This document shows positions 51,963 to 61,145 of a stretch of DNA of 64,000 nt, one piece after another (position 1 is the first letter of the stretch; the number at the start of each line of letters is the position of its first letter). The DNA comes from Capnocytophaga bilenii. GTDB lineage: Bacteria > Bacteroidota > Bacteroidia > Flavobacteriales > Flavobacteriaceae. Under the pieces are notes generated by a model. The model saw only the letters and a list, made by a program, of their open reading frames with translations. It did no database searches and was not told the DNA's origin. The position numbers were made by a program, and so were the translations under genes. Location: assembly GCF_017565765.1 (NCBI RefSeq), contig NZ_JAGDYP010000009.1, positions 37,257-101,256 on the forward strand, read 5' to 3'.

Positions 51963-54553
51963 TTACCAAAAATGCGATTGAAGAACCCTTTCTTCTTAGG
52001 TTGTTGCTCTTCTTCTTTGTCTTTATTAGGTTTATTTGGGGCGTTGAGATCTTCTATAGATATAACTTCTTCATCGTCTATATCGTGTAGTTTACCGCTG
52101 CGTTCGTAGATACGGTAATGCAATTCGCCAGCTCTTATGGTATCTTTAGGAGGGGAACTCAGCAGTCGGTCAAAAAAGCCTTCGTGCACTTCGGCATCAC
52201 AAGCTATAATTTCTTCTTTTATCTCATCGGGGACAGTGAAGGTAGCCCTCGTGAGCTTGCTGAATTTCTTATTGCGGTTTAGTTGTTGCACAAATAGGGC
52301 TGCTATGGGAAGTGCTGAATTAGCTCCTTGCCCAATACGGGTACTTCTGAAGCCTATTTGCTTGTCATTCCCCACCCAGCTAATCATTACAAGGTTGGGC
52401 AATAACCCTGCAAACCAGCCGTCTTTATTGTCCTGAGTAGTACCTGTTTTCCCTGCGAGGTCGTTGGTAAGCCCATATTGGCTACGCATACGGGCAGCTG
52501 TACCTGCATTAACAGTAGCACGCATTAGTTCTATCATCTTTTGTGCAGTAGCTTCTTGTAAGGCAGCTTCTTCTTTTTTAGGGTGATACTCCCATATTAC
52601 AACTCCTTTTTTATTTACTATTTTTTGTATGAAATAAGGATGTGAAGGCACTCCGTTATTGGCAAAAGTAGTAAAAGCTTTTGCCATTTCTATCACAGGA
52701 AGTTCTGCCGAACCCAAAGCTATTGAAGGCACTTTAGGCAAAGAGGTAGTGATACCCATAGCTTTAGATTTAGCAATTACGTTATCTAAGCCTGCATAAA
52801 ACAATGCCTGCACAGCAATAGTATTTAGCGATTCGCGCAACGCTTTTCCTACGGAGTAATATGTATAGGGGTCATCATCTGTTATTGAAGCATTTTTAGG
52901 AGACCAATATTTGTAATCGGCGTAGGTGAGGGCGCGTGGTGAAAAGTGAGTGCATACGGGCATTCCTCCCTCTAAGGCAGTAGCGTATACTATAGGCTTG
53001 AAAATGGAACCTACTTGCCGCTTGCTTTGCAGGATATGGTCGTATTTAAAGTGCTCGAAGTCAATCCCTCCTACATAGCTTTTTACTCCTCCAGATTGTG
53101 GGTCAACAGTTACAAAGCCTGTATTGAGCAAACGCGAGAAGAACGATAAGCTATCCAAAGTGCTATGCAATTGGTTTTTATCCTCTTCATAGAACGATAA
53201 GTCCATTTCTTTCTTTTCACTTAGCAGTTCCCATATTTGTTCATCTGTTTTGCCCTGCTCTTTAAGCTGTTTATATATAGGCAACCGCTTAGCTTCTTGC
53301 TTAAGCCACGCATTATCTAAGTTCCAAGGAGCTTTCTTGCCATAAGCCTGTTCAAATTCTTTTTGCAATCGTTCTAAATGCTTTCTAACAGCTATTTCGG
53401 CGTATTCTTGCATTGTTTTATCAATGGTAGTATAGATGCGCAAGCCATCTCTGTAGATATTATAAGGTGTACCATCTTCTTTTTTAATATCTTTAAGCAG
53501 TTCAGGCAATTGCAATCTGATTTGCTCTCGTAGGTAGAGAGCAATTCCATTACTTGCAATAGGGTTGTAGTGAACTTTTAGGCTATCTTTGCTATAATTA
53601 TTGTAATCGTTCTCCGATAGCATCCCATTTTTTTTCATCTTTGCCAAAACGGTATTGCGCCTATCTTGGCTTCGTTTGGTTGCTGTACGAGGGTTGTAAT
53701 TGTAATTTGCTTTTAGGGTGCCAATAAGGGTAGCAGCCTCATTGAGTGTCAGCTCGCGGGCGGGCTTACTGAAAAAACGCCACGAAGCACTCTCTATACC
53801 ATAGGTATTATCGCTGAAAGGCACCGTATTGAGATATAAAGCAATGATTTCTTCTTTGGAATATACTTTTTCTATGCGCCGCGCAATAATCATTTCTTTG
53901 AGTTTATGCACAGGCATTGTGAGTTTGCCGTAACGTTGTTCCCTGCCAAAAAGATTTTTAGCCAATTGCATCGTCAAGGTACTACCTCCACCCGAAGAGT
54001 CATCTTGCAGCAAGAGCGTTTTGAAGAATACTCTAAACAAGCTTTTAATATCTACCCCACTATGCTCGTAAAAACGTTCATCTTCGGTAGCTATTAGGGC
54101 ATTGATGAGGTATGGAGGAAAGTCTTTATATTCAATTTTCGTGCGGTCGAAGATATAGAACTTACCTATAAACTCTTCGTTGCAGTCGTAGATAAGACTC
54201 GCTTCGGCTTGTCGTAAGTCCTTCAAATCTTGTTTTGTAGGCAACGTACCAAATACCCCTAAATAAATAAGCAATATCAATAAAAAGATGCTTCCCACCC
54301 CTATAGTTGTAGGGATAAGAAAGCATCTTATATAAAACTTTCTGCTTCTGCCTCGTAATGAATACACAAGTAGTGGTATTGCGAGTATCGCTATTACTAC
54401 CAATACCCATACCCCTTTAGCTGCATAGCAAAGCGTTTTGTATAACCACATACACAAAGTAACTACACTCTCCATTAGCCACGATACCAACGGAGCAACA
54501 GCAAATAAAACTTTTATAAGGTATGTTTTTAATGTATTCTTCAATTGTACCAA
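51959..54553 (-). CDS. mrcA: penicillin-binding protein 1A (bifunctional)
   Basis: This 864-residue peptidoglycan synthase has hydrophobic N-terminal segments (about 45-65 and 80-103). A GT51 glycosyltransferase domain follows, with catalytic Glu157 in TEDERFYEHSG and the GGSTLTMQLAKNLF motif. The transpeptidase domain has Ser516 in SIFKP, SLN in RESLNTIAVQ and KTGTTQDNKDGWFAG. It ends in a low-complexity Lys/Pro/Gln tail (NKPNKDKEEEQQPKKKGFF). It is convergent with the rluD-like gene. Confidence 0.95.
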   Translation of the reverse strand: MVQLKNTLKTYLIKVLFAVAPLVSWLMESVVTLCMWLYKTLCYAAKGVWVLVVIAILAIPLLVYSLRGRSRKFYIRCFLIPTTIGVGSIFLLILLIYLGVFGTLPTKQDLKDLRQAEASLIYDCNEEFIGKFYIFDRTKIEYKDFPPYLINALIATEDERFYEHSGVDIKSLFRVFFKTLLLQDDSSGGGSTLTMQLAKNLFGREQRYGKLTMPVHKLKEMIIARRIEKVYSKEEIIALYLNTVPFSDNTYGIESASWRFFSKPARELTLNEAATLIGTLKANYNYNPRTATKRSQDRRNTVLAKMKKNGMLSENDYNNYSKDSLKVHYNPIASNGIALYLREQIRLQLPELLKDIKKEDGTPYNIYRDGLRIYTTIDKTMQEYAEIAVRKHLERLQKEFEQAYGKKAPWNLDNAWLKQEAKRLPIYKQLKEQGKTDEQIWELLSEKKEMDLSFYEEDKNQLHSTLDSLSFFSRLLNTGFVTVDPQSGGVKSYVGGIDFEHFKYDHILQSKRQVGSIFKPIVYATALEGGMPVCTHFSPRALTYADYKYWSPKNASITDDDPYTYYSVGKALRESLNTIAVQALFYAGLDNVIAKSKAMGITTSLPKVPSIALGSAELPVIEMAKAFTTFANNGVPSHPYFIQKIVNKKGVVIWEYHPKKEEAALQEATAQKMIELMRATVNAGTAARMRSQYGLTNDLAGKTGTTQDNKDGWFAGLLPNLVMISWVGNDKQIGFRSTRIGQGANSALPIAALFVQQLNRNKKFSKLTRATFTVPDEIKEEIIACDAEVHEGFFDRLLSSPPKDTIRAGELHYRIYERSGKLHDIDDEEVISIEDLNAPNKPNKDKEEEQQPKKKGFFNRIFGN

Positions 54554-54567
54554 TATTTAATCGGTGG

Positions 54568-54575
54568 CAAAAGTA
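54568..54575 (-). promoter_or_regulatory. -7 box of the PBP1A gene
   Basis: TACTTTTG on the minus strand, 15 bases before the start; it lies in the 34-base gap after the DUF3127 gene. Confidence 0.5.
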
Positions 54576-54587
54576 CAAAATAATCTA

Positions 54588-55175
54588 CTAAAATGGTAAA
54601 TCATCAGCATCATCATCTACAGGCGATGACGGTGGTGCTACTGGTGGCACTTGTTGCATTGCAGGAGCACTTTGCTGGGGTTGCCCAAAGGCTTGTTGCG
54701 GTTGCCCGAAGCTTTGTTGTGGTTGCCCAAAAGCTTGTTGCGGATAGCCGCCTTGTGGCTGTGCATAACCCTGTGGAGCATAGCCTTGCGGTTGTCCATA
54801 CCCTTGTGGAGCATAGCCTTGCGGTTGCGCATACCCTTGTGGAGCGTAGCCTTGTTGCGGATACCCGCCTTGTGGCTGTCCATAACCTTGTTGCATATCA
54901 GCACTTTCTATACGCCAAGCTTGTATACTTACAAAATATTTCACTTCTCCCGCCGGATTTGTCCATTCGCGCCCGCGCAAGTTAATGCTAACCTTTACCA
55001 CTTGGTTGGGCTGAAAATTATCCAAAAGGCTACACTTTTCCTGCACAAAGTCTATTGGCAAATATTGTGGGTATTGTTCTTCAGTAACAAGCACCAATTC
55101 ACGTTTCTGAAAAGTACCATTAGCCCCCACTGTTTGTACGGGTCCTATCTTTAAAATACGTCCTTGAATTTCCAT
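54588..55175 (-). CDS. DUF3127 protein with SSB-like acidic tail
   Basis: This 195-residue protein has three parts. Residues 1-100 form the DUF3127 domain, an OB-like fold ([44 protein letters not shown]). Residues 100-180 are a Gln/Pro/Gly/Tyr-rich repeat region built from [16 protein letters not shown] units and later FGQPQQ(A/S). The end is DDDADDLPF, nearly identical to the acidic tip by which bacterial SSB recruits replication and repair proteins. The whole plan copies SSB, but the OB domain is a different family. DNA or RNA binding is inference. The repeat DNA could vary in length by slippage. Confidence 0.82.
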   Translation of the reverse strand: MEIQGRILKIGPVQTVGANGTFQKRELVLVTEEQYPQYLPIDFVQEKCSLLDNFQPNQVVKVSINLRGREWTNPAGEVKYFVSIQAWRIESADMQQGYGQPQGGYPQQGYAPQGYAQPQGYAPQGYGQPQGYAPQGYAQPQGGYPQQAFGQPQQSFGQPQQAFGQPQQSAPAMQQVPPVAPPSSPVDDDADDLPF

Positions 55176-55230
55176 TGTTTTTATAATTTTAGATGGCTCA
55201 AATTACCATTCAATAATTCCAATTCTTATG

Positions 55231-55261
55231 CAAAGGTACAAAATAAATTACAACTACCAAA
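55231..55261 (-). promoter_or_regulatory. promoter of the DUF3127 gene
   Basis: TACCTTTG (55231-55238) with TTTG (55258-55261) 19 bases upstream on the minus strand; the -33 element touches the 3' end region of the GH92 gene. Confidence 0.7.
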
Positions 55262-55272
55262 TAATTGGATTA

Positions 55273-57522
55273 TTATTTAAGAGGGCTTTCTCTAAGCTCA
55301 AAACGTATCTTCTTTGCAGCACGCAAATCATCTTGACTAATGAAATACCCTTTCAAAGGCTTGTCATCTACGTATATTTGCTGAATGTAAATATTCTTGT
55401 CAGAAGCATTACTTTCTATTACCAATTCGCCATTAGGGTAATAGTTTTCATCTAATCGCAAGGTAATTTTGTTGAACTTTGGCGAAGTGAGTGTATAAAG
55501 AGGCTCAGCAGGGCTCACTGGGTATAATCCCATCATTCCGTACACCAACCAAGCCGACATTACGCCTGTATCGTCATTACCTGGCAAGCCCGCTGGTTTG
55601 TTTTGGAAATATTCTTTAATAAGCTCATCTACCTTTTGTTGGGTTTTCCATTCTTTACCTTTCAAGTAATTGTACAAATAAGGATAAGCAATATCAGGTT
55701 CGTTTGCCATATCGTATTGTTTGGTATCAAAAATGCGGTCTAATTGTGCTTCAAAAGGCTTTTCACCGCCCATTAGCTGTATCATACCTTTTACATCGTG
55801 TGTTACCATATACACGTATTGCCAAGCATTTCCTTCTATATAGCCTACATTTTCTTCAAAATTAGCACCACTTTCAGGGTTAAAAGGCGCATACCAAGTA
55901 CCATTTGCATAACGAGGACGCAATAGGTGTGTTTCTTTATCAAATAGTTTTCTATAAGTATAAGCCTGTTTGTTGAAACGCTCGTAATCAGCCTTTTTGC
56001 CTAATTTTTTAGCCAATTGCCCAATTGCAAAGTCAGCGATATTATACTCTTGAGTGGTAGATACAGGACCTCTTATACCGCCATCTACACTCAAATAACC
56101 ATTTTTCCAATATTCTTCTACCCCTGGGCGAATAGGATTGTCTTCCAGCGTATTAGCTCCTTTTAGCATCGCTTCGTAGGCTGTATGGATGTCAAAATCA
56201 GTAAGCCCACGCAAGTAAGTATCGGCAATCACAATACTTGCTGGGTCGCCCACCATTGTAAAGGTTTCGGTAGAGTTGAGTTCCCATTTAGGCAGCCAGC
56301 CGCTTTCTTTATAAATATCAAGCATCGTGCGCACCATTTGCAGCTGTTGGTCGGGATATAGCAAGGTCATCAAGGGGTGGTAATTTCTGTAAGTATCCCA
56401 CAATGAGAACACAGTGTAACGCTCTTTGTTTTTCCCAATTTTATTCGTGCTATTTTCAGGAAAATCACCATTCACATCATTTAGCAAATTAGGGTGCAAC
56501 AAGGCGTGATACAATCCTGTATAGAAGATAGTTTTTTGGTCTTCAGTACCTCCTTCTACACGTGCGTGCAAAGCATCGTTCCAGTTGATACGTGCTGTCG
56601 CATATACCTCATCAAAGCTCTTGTCGCCAATCTCACGATATAAGTTTTCGCGGGCATTAGCAATACTCACATATGAAATTCCTACTTTTAGTTCCACAGT
56701 CTCTTCTTTATCAAATTGATAACGGAAGTAAGCCCCTATACTATCGCCTACTACCTCGCGTGCAAACTGTTCTTTCAGGCGTACTTGTCCATTGTACCAC
56801 ATCCATTGGGCTTCTACTCCTTTGTGCACTTCTGGTTGTTGCCATATGCCATAAGAAGGAGCTGCTTTATTAACTTTTGCCACAAAATAAACAGGATAGG
56901 CTGATTCCGGACTGTTGTAGCAGAATGAGCCTACCATACGCATCCCTTCTACTTCAGTAGGAGAGACGAATTTGAGCATAGCACCTTTTTCATTGGTAAG
57001 CCCCAAGCCTAAGTTGATGAGCAAGTTGGCTTCACCTTTGGGGAAGTGATAACGTGTAATTCCTGAGCGGGTAGCAGCAGTAGCTTCTGTTTTTATACCA
57101 TATTTTGTAAGTTCGTTGCTGTAGTATCCTGCTTTGGCTATCTCATTTTTATAGGTAGAGCCGTATTTTAAATGATTTACTTCAAGAGCCCCCGTGGTAG
57201 GCATACTGATAATTACGCCTAAATCGGGGCAACCCACACCGCTTAGGTTAGCGTGTGTAAAGCCAGTAAAAAAGTTATTTTCATTTACATAAGGATTAGA
57301 GAGCCATCGGCTGTCTTTTTCCAACAGATTTTTTTCACCCGTAGTATCAAAGGCAACGTTAAAAGGCGAAATACTCAGCATCCCGCGAGGCACAACAGCA
57401 CCAGGGTGCGTAGCCCCAAAGTTAGACGTACCAATCATCGGATTGATATAATCCACAGGCTGCTTCTGTGCCTGCAAGCTGCAAGCCACACTTAGTGCTA
57501 CAATAGTAAGTAATTTTTTCAT
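55273..57522 (-). CDS. GH92 family alpha-1,2-mannosidase, secreted
   Basis: This 749-residue calcium-dependent exo-mannosidase removes alpha-mannose from N-glycans. The start is at 57522 (MKKLLTIVALSVACSLQAQ, a clean signal peptide). The N-terminal beta-sandwich opens VDYINPMIGTSNFGATHPGAVVP. The (alpha/alpha)6 barrel has FSLWDTYRNYHPL and the signature GLPGNDDTGVMSAWLVYGMMGLYPVSP. The usual GNED of the family reads GNDD here, a conservative change. It is divergent from the GH20 gene with a repeat cluster between them. Confidence 0.93.
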   Translation of the reverse strand: MKKLLTIVALSVACSLQAQKQPVDYINPMIGTSNFGATHPGAVVPRGMLSISPFNVAFDTTGEKNLLEKDSRWLSNPYVNENNFFTGFTHANLSGVGCPDLGVIISMPTTGALEVNHLKYGSTYKNEIAKAGYYSNELTKYGIKTEATAATRSGITRYHFPKGEANLLINLGLGLTNEKGAMLKFVSPTEVEGMRMVGSFCYNSPESAYPVYFVAKVNKAAPSYGIWQQPEVHKGVEAQWMWYNGQVRLKEQFAREVVGDSIGAYFRYQFDKEETVELKVGISYVSIANARENLYREIGDKSFDEVYATARINWNDALHARVEGGTEDQKTIFYTGLYHALLHPNLLNDVNGDFPENSTNKIGKNKERYTVFSLWDTYRNYHPLMTLLYPDQQLQMVRTMLDIYKESGWLPKWELNSTETFTMVGDPASIVIADTYLRGLTDFDIHTAYEAMLKGANTLEDNPIRPGVEEYWKNGYLSVDGGIRGPVSTTQEYNIADFAIGQLAKKLGKKADYERFNKQAYTYRKLFDKETHLLRPRYANGTWYAPFNPESGANFEENVGYIEGNAWQYVYMVTHDVKGMIQLMGGEKPFEAQLDRIFDTKQYDMANEPDIAYPYLYNYLKGKEWKTQQKVDELIKEYFQNKPAGLPGNDDTGVMSAWLVYGMMGLYPVSPAEPLYTLTSPKFNKITLRLDENYYPNGELVIESNASDKNIYIQQIYVDDKPLKGYFISQDDLRAAKKIRFELRESPLK

Positions 57523-57557
57523 TTTTTTATTTAAAAACATAATGGTTAATCAGGCTA

Positions 57558-57565
57558 CAAATATA
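57558..57565 (-). promoter_or_regulatory. -7 box of the GH92 gene
   Basis: TATATTTG on the minus strand, 35 bases before the start at 57522. Confidence 0.5.
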
Positions 57566-57660
57566 CAACAAAATTTTAAAAACAACTTAAAAAAAACAAA
57601 AAATATTTTTAAAATAACGTTAGAAGAGTTTTTTTGAATTCAAAATTCATAATTCCCCCA

Positions 57661-57850
57661 CCGAAGGTTCAGCGAAGGAAAGTCGGCGAGCTGGCACAGC
57701 CGAGTATGTGACGAAGGATGAGCGAAGGTTCAGCGAAGGTTCAGCGAAGGTTCAGCGAAGGATGAGCGAAGGAAAGTCGGCGAGCTGGCACAGCCGAGTA
57801 TGTGACGAAGGAAAGTCGGCGCAGCCGAGTATGTGAAGCCTATGCGCTTC
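57661..57850. repeat. AGCGAAGG composite repeat, expanded copy
   Basis: The array contains about seven AGCGAAGG units (variants GGTTC and GGATG) and three end blocks: two full ones (57681 and 57774 onward) and one shortened by a 10-base deletion (about 57812). It finishes with AGCCTATGCGCTTC. The repetition of whole block-plus-unit segments shows stepwise duplication. It separates the promoters of the divergent GH92 and GH20 genes. Confidence 0.8.
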
Positions 57851-57851
57851 A

Positions 57852-57895
57852 CAATTCAAAATTCAAAATTCAGAATTCAGAATTCAAAATTCAAC
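57852..57895. repeat. ATTCAAAATTC-type decamer tract before GH20
   Basis: About five ATTCAAA/ATTCAGA units end ten bases before the GH20 -7 box, so the tract occupies the place of the -33 element. A shorter one lies at about 57637-57654. Confidence 0.65.
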
Positions 57896-57904
57896 ATTAT
57901 TTTA

Positions 57905-57912
57905 TATCTTTG
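57905..57912 (+). promoter_or_regulatory. -7 box of the GH20 gene
   Basis: TATCTTTG, 16 bases before the ATG at 57929. The upstream element is replaced by the decamer tract. Confidence 0.55.
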
Positions 57913-57928
57913 TGGCTAAATACTATAA

Positions 57929-60238
57929 ATGATGAAAAACATATTATTGATAGGCTTGCTGTTGCTGGGAGTAGCAGCTTGCCAATCGCCTAAAAAAGAG
58001 GCGACTTTTACCGAAAAAGACCTTACCATTATCCCAAAACCTCTTTCGGTGAAAATGGGTGAGGGTTACTTTGTATTTAACGATGAAACAAGGTTTGTCG
58101 TGCGTGACACAACCGCGTTTTTGTTGCCGTTGTATCTCCTTGCCGAAGAATTGCAGCTGATGTCTGCTCGTCCTAAAAAAGAAAGAGCAAAGCGTAATTA
58201 TATGGAATTGTCATTGGACAAAACGCTGCCTGCAGGGGGCTATATACTTTCTTCGGATAGGGATAAGGTAATCATCAAGGCAAGTGATGTTGAGGGAATT
58301 CGGAATGGGTTGCAAACGTTGCGACAATTGTTCCCGTCTGAAGTGGAACACAAGATTAAGGGGCGCGAGTGGGTGATTCCTGCCGTAACCATTGAGGACG
58401 CTCCTGCTCACCAATGGCGTGGACTGATGCTGGATGTGGCTCGGCATTTTTTCCCCAAGGAATATATCCTTAAAACATTAGACCGTATGGCACTACTGAA
58501 ACTCAATGTGCTACACTTGCACTTGGTAGATAATGAAGGGTGGCGTATTGAAATCAAGAAATATCCAAAACTAACGGAAGTAGGGGCGTGGCGTGTAGAC
58601 CAAGAGGATAAATTGTGGGACGAACGTGTGCCCAACGATGCTGATGCGATAGCTAAGGGCGCTAAAAAATACGGCGGGTATTACTCTCAGGAGGATATTG
58701 ATGAGATGGTGAGGTACGCCTCATCAAGAGGGATTACAATTGTGCCCGAAATAGAGATGCCTGCACACGTGATGAGTGCTATTGCGGCTTACCCCGAACT
58801 TTCGTGCCACAAACGCCCTATTGGGGTGCCTTCAGGGGCTGTGTGGCCTATTACAGATATTTATTGTGCAGGTCAGGAGGAGACTTTTGAGTTTATTGAA
58901 GGGGTTCTTACGGAAGTGATGGAGCTTTTCCCAAGCAAATACATTCACATTGGGGGCGATGAAGCTACTCATACCGAATGGGAGCGTTGCCCTAAGTGTA
59001 AGCAGCGGATGAAAGAATATCATTTGAAAGATGTACATCAGCTGCAGCGTTATTTCATCAATAGAGTGAATGATTTTTTGGTTTCTAAAGGTAGAACTTT
59101 GGTGGGCTGGGACGAGATTGTAGAAGAAGGATTGGCTAAGGATGCCGTAGTGATGAATTGGCGTGGCATAGAGGTTGGCAAACAAGCGTTGGCACAAGGT
59201 AATAAGCTGGTACTGACGAGTGATTGTTATATCAATCATTATCAGGGATTACCCGATTATGAGCCGCTGGCAAATGGGGGCTATTTGCCGCTGAAGCAGT
59301 TGTATCATTATAACTTAGAGAAGGATAAGCTTTCGGCTCAAGAACAAGCAGGAGTATTAGGAGTACAGGCTAATTTGTGGGCTGAACACGTAGAAACCAC
59401 ATCGCATTCAGAATATATGATTTTCCCACGACTATTAGCGCTTTCGGAAATTGCTTGGACGGATAGTAAGTTGAAAAATTGGGAGGATTTTATGGGGCGT
59501 GTAGAGCGTTTTATGCCTCGAATGGATGCAATGGGCATCAACTATTCGCGCTCGATGTACCAAGTAGTGCCTACGGTGGAAAATAAAGATGGGAAGGTAT
59601 ATTTGCACTTGGATTGCGAAGTGCCTACTGCCGAAATAAAGTATGCACTTGGCGGTGTGTCTATAAATAAAGGGCAGCGTTATACAGCGCCTATTGCCAT
59701 CGAGGGAACAACTACTTATAATGCAGCGGTAATGCAGGGAAATTTTTCAACTACAATTACTACAGGGGAGATTACATTTCATAAAGCTATGAACAAAGAA
59801 GTGCATTATAAGGTACCTTATCATAAAAAGTATGGGGGACAAGGAGCTGGAACGCTTACCAATATAGTGCGTGGCACGAAGGATTTCCACGATGGGCAAT
59901 GGTTAGGTTGGCTGGGTGATGATGTTGAAATGACAATTGATTTAGGGGCTGCAACAACAGTCAGTGAGGTGCGTGTAGGTGCAATGGACGCGCAATCATC
60001 GGGGATTTACTTTCCTGTAAAAATAGTGGTAGAAATATCGGCAGACGGCAAGCGTTATGAAGAGGTAGCTGCAAAAGAAGTGCCTTGTGAAATCAGAGGA
60101 AAAGCTTCACTAAAGGATTTTGTGCTAAAATTTGCCGCCAAAGAGAGTCGTTATGTAAGGGTTAAGCTAAAGAATGTAAAAACACCGCCCAAAGGGGGTG
60201 ATGCGTGGTTGTTTATAGATGAGGTTTTAGTGTTGTAG
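57929..60238 (+). CDS. GH20 beta-N-acetylhexosaminidase lipoprotein
   Basis: This 769-residue exo-hexosaminidase removes terminal GlcNAc or GalNAc from glycans. It has a lipobox signal (LLLGVAACQ), an N-terminal GH20b domain (about 30-150), and the catalytic TIM barrel with the HIGGDEATHTEW motif (Asp344-Glu345, the substrate-assisted pair). A chitobiase-type beta domain (about 540-600) and a C-terminal discoidin-like domain (about 625-769) follow. With GH92 next door it fits outer-membrane trimming of host N-glycans, as known for Capnocytophaga and Bacteroides. Confidence 0.94.
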   Translation: MMKNILLIGLLLLGVAACQSPKKEATFTEKDLTIIPKPLSVKMGEGYFVFNDETRFVVRDTTAFLLPLYLLAEELQLMSARPKKERAKRNYMELSLDKTLPAGGYILSSDRDKVIIKASDVEGIRNGLQTLRQLFPSEVEHKIKGREWVIPAVTIEDAPAHQWRGLMLDVARHFFPKEYILKTLDRMALLKLNVLHLHLVDNEGWRIEIKKYPKLTEVGAWRVDQEDKLWDERVPNDADAIAKGAKKYGGYYSQEDIDEMVRYASSRGITIVPEIEMPAHVMSAIAAYPELSCHKRPIGVPSGAVWPITDIYCAGQEETFEFIEGVLTEVMELFPSKYIHIGGDEATHTEWERCPKCKQRMKEYHLKDVHQLQRYFINRVNDFLVSKGRTLVGWDEIVEEGLAKDAVVMNWRGIEVGKQALAQGNKLVLTSDCYINHYQGLPDYEPLANGGYLPLKQLYHYNLEKDKLSAQEQAGVLGVQANLWAEHVETTSHSEYMIFPRLLALSEIAWTDSKLKNWEDFMGRVERFMPRMDAMGINYSRSMYQVVPTVENKDGKVYLHLDCEVPTAEIKYALGGVSINKGQRYTAPIAIEGTTTYNAAVMQGNFSTTITTGEITFHKAMNKEVHYKVPYHKKYGGQGAGTLTNIVRGTKDFHDGQWLGWLGDDVEMTIDLGAATTVSEVRVGAMDAQSSGIYFPVKIVVEISADGKRYEEVAAKEVPCEIRGKASLKDFVLKFAAKESRYVRVKLKNVKTPPKGGDAWLFIDEVLVL

Positions 60239-60245
60239 GGGTTCT

Positions 60246-60941
60246 CTAACTGAGATACCCCACAGCAAAACCTATACAAACGGTTAAAAACTTTAATAAA
60301 TTAAAGCGATGTCCTTCAGCATTTTCAAAGAGTATCACTGTAGAAATATGCAAGAAAATACCAATGACTATCCCCGAAAGTTCAGTATGATAGGCTCCTA
60401 ACTGAGGGACATTCGCACTCAGAAACGTTCCCAGCGGTGTCATTAGTGCAAAAAATAGTAAAAAGAAGGTTGTTTTCCACTTACCAACACCTGAATTGAT
60501 AAAAAAAGTAGTTAGAACAATAGCTACGGGCAGTTTGTGCATAAAAATACCATAGACTAAGTTCTGATTGTGTGCGTGCGAAAGAGGAAAACCTTCCAGA
60601 ATAGAGTGGATACTGAGGCTAATAAAGAGTGAAAGCGGAAAGACTGTATGCTGATGTGCTACTGTATGTTGCGAATGACCGTGCTCAGCGCCGTGAGAAA
60701 AGAATTCTAATACAATTTGCAGCAGTACACCAATGATGATGAATAAGCCTATATGTTTAAAATTGTGAGTGTGTTCTTCGTGGTGATACACTTCAGGAAT
60801 CAGCACAAAAACAGTAAGTGCAAGCAAGAAAGCACCACTAAATGATAGCAATAATTTTATATACCACTGGGAAGAGAGTTTGAAGAGGGAGACAACTGCA
60901 AAGCCCAGCAAGACAGCCAAAAAAGGAAGGAAATAAGTCAT
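60246..60941 (-). CDS. ZIP-family metal transporter
   Basis: This 231-residue inner-membrane protein has about eight helices. The two metal-binding helices are visible: HSILEGFPLSHA (about 111-122) and HKLPVAIVLTTF (about 135-146). A His-rich segment (YHHEEHTHNFKH and HGAEHGHSQHTVAHQH) lies in loops and probably gathers Zn or a similar divalent metal. It is convergent with the GH20 gene and has a -7 box at 60966. Confidence 0.9.
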   Translation of the reverse strand: MTYFLPFLAVLLGFAVVSLFKLSSQWYIKLLLSFSGAFLLALTVFVLIPEVYHHEEHTHNFKHIGLFIIIGVLLQIVLEFFSHGAEHGHSQHTVAHQHTVFPLSLFISLSIHSILEGFPLSHAHNQNLVYGIFMHKLPVAIVLTTFFINSGVGKWKTTFFLLFFALMTPLGTFLSANVPQLGAYHTELSGIVIGIFLHISTVILFENAEGHRFNLLKFLTVCIGFAVGYLS

Positions 60942-60965
60942 TTACAAAAATAGTTATTGAGACCG

Positions 60966-60973
60966 CAAAGATA
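60966..60973 (-). promoter_or_regulatory. -7 box of the ZIP gene
   Basis: TATCTTTG on the minus strand, 24 bases before the start. Confidence 0.5.
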
Positions 60974-61036
60974 CAGTATTTTTTTTAAATTCTTTTTTTC
61001 CTATACTTAAAGAATGGATAATCCATTTATTTATTG

Positions 61037-61044
61037 TATCTTTG
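61037..61044 (+). promoter_or_regulatory. -7 box of the M20 dipeptidase gene
   Basis: TATCTTTG, about 100 bases before the start, giving a long AT-rich leader without a recognisable riboswitch. Confidence 0.5.
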
Positions 61045-61145
61045 CAGAAAGTTACTATTTTTTTAGAGCTTTTTTTCAAATACAAAATAACTAATTTTTG
61101 TCATAAGACAACTGCCAATATTATAAAATGTTAATTATAAATTAT

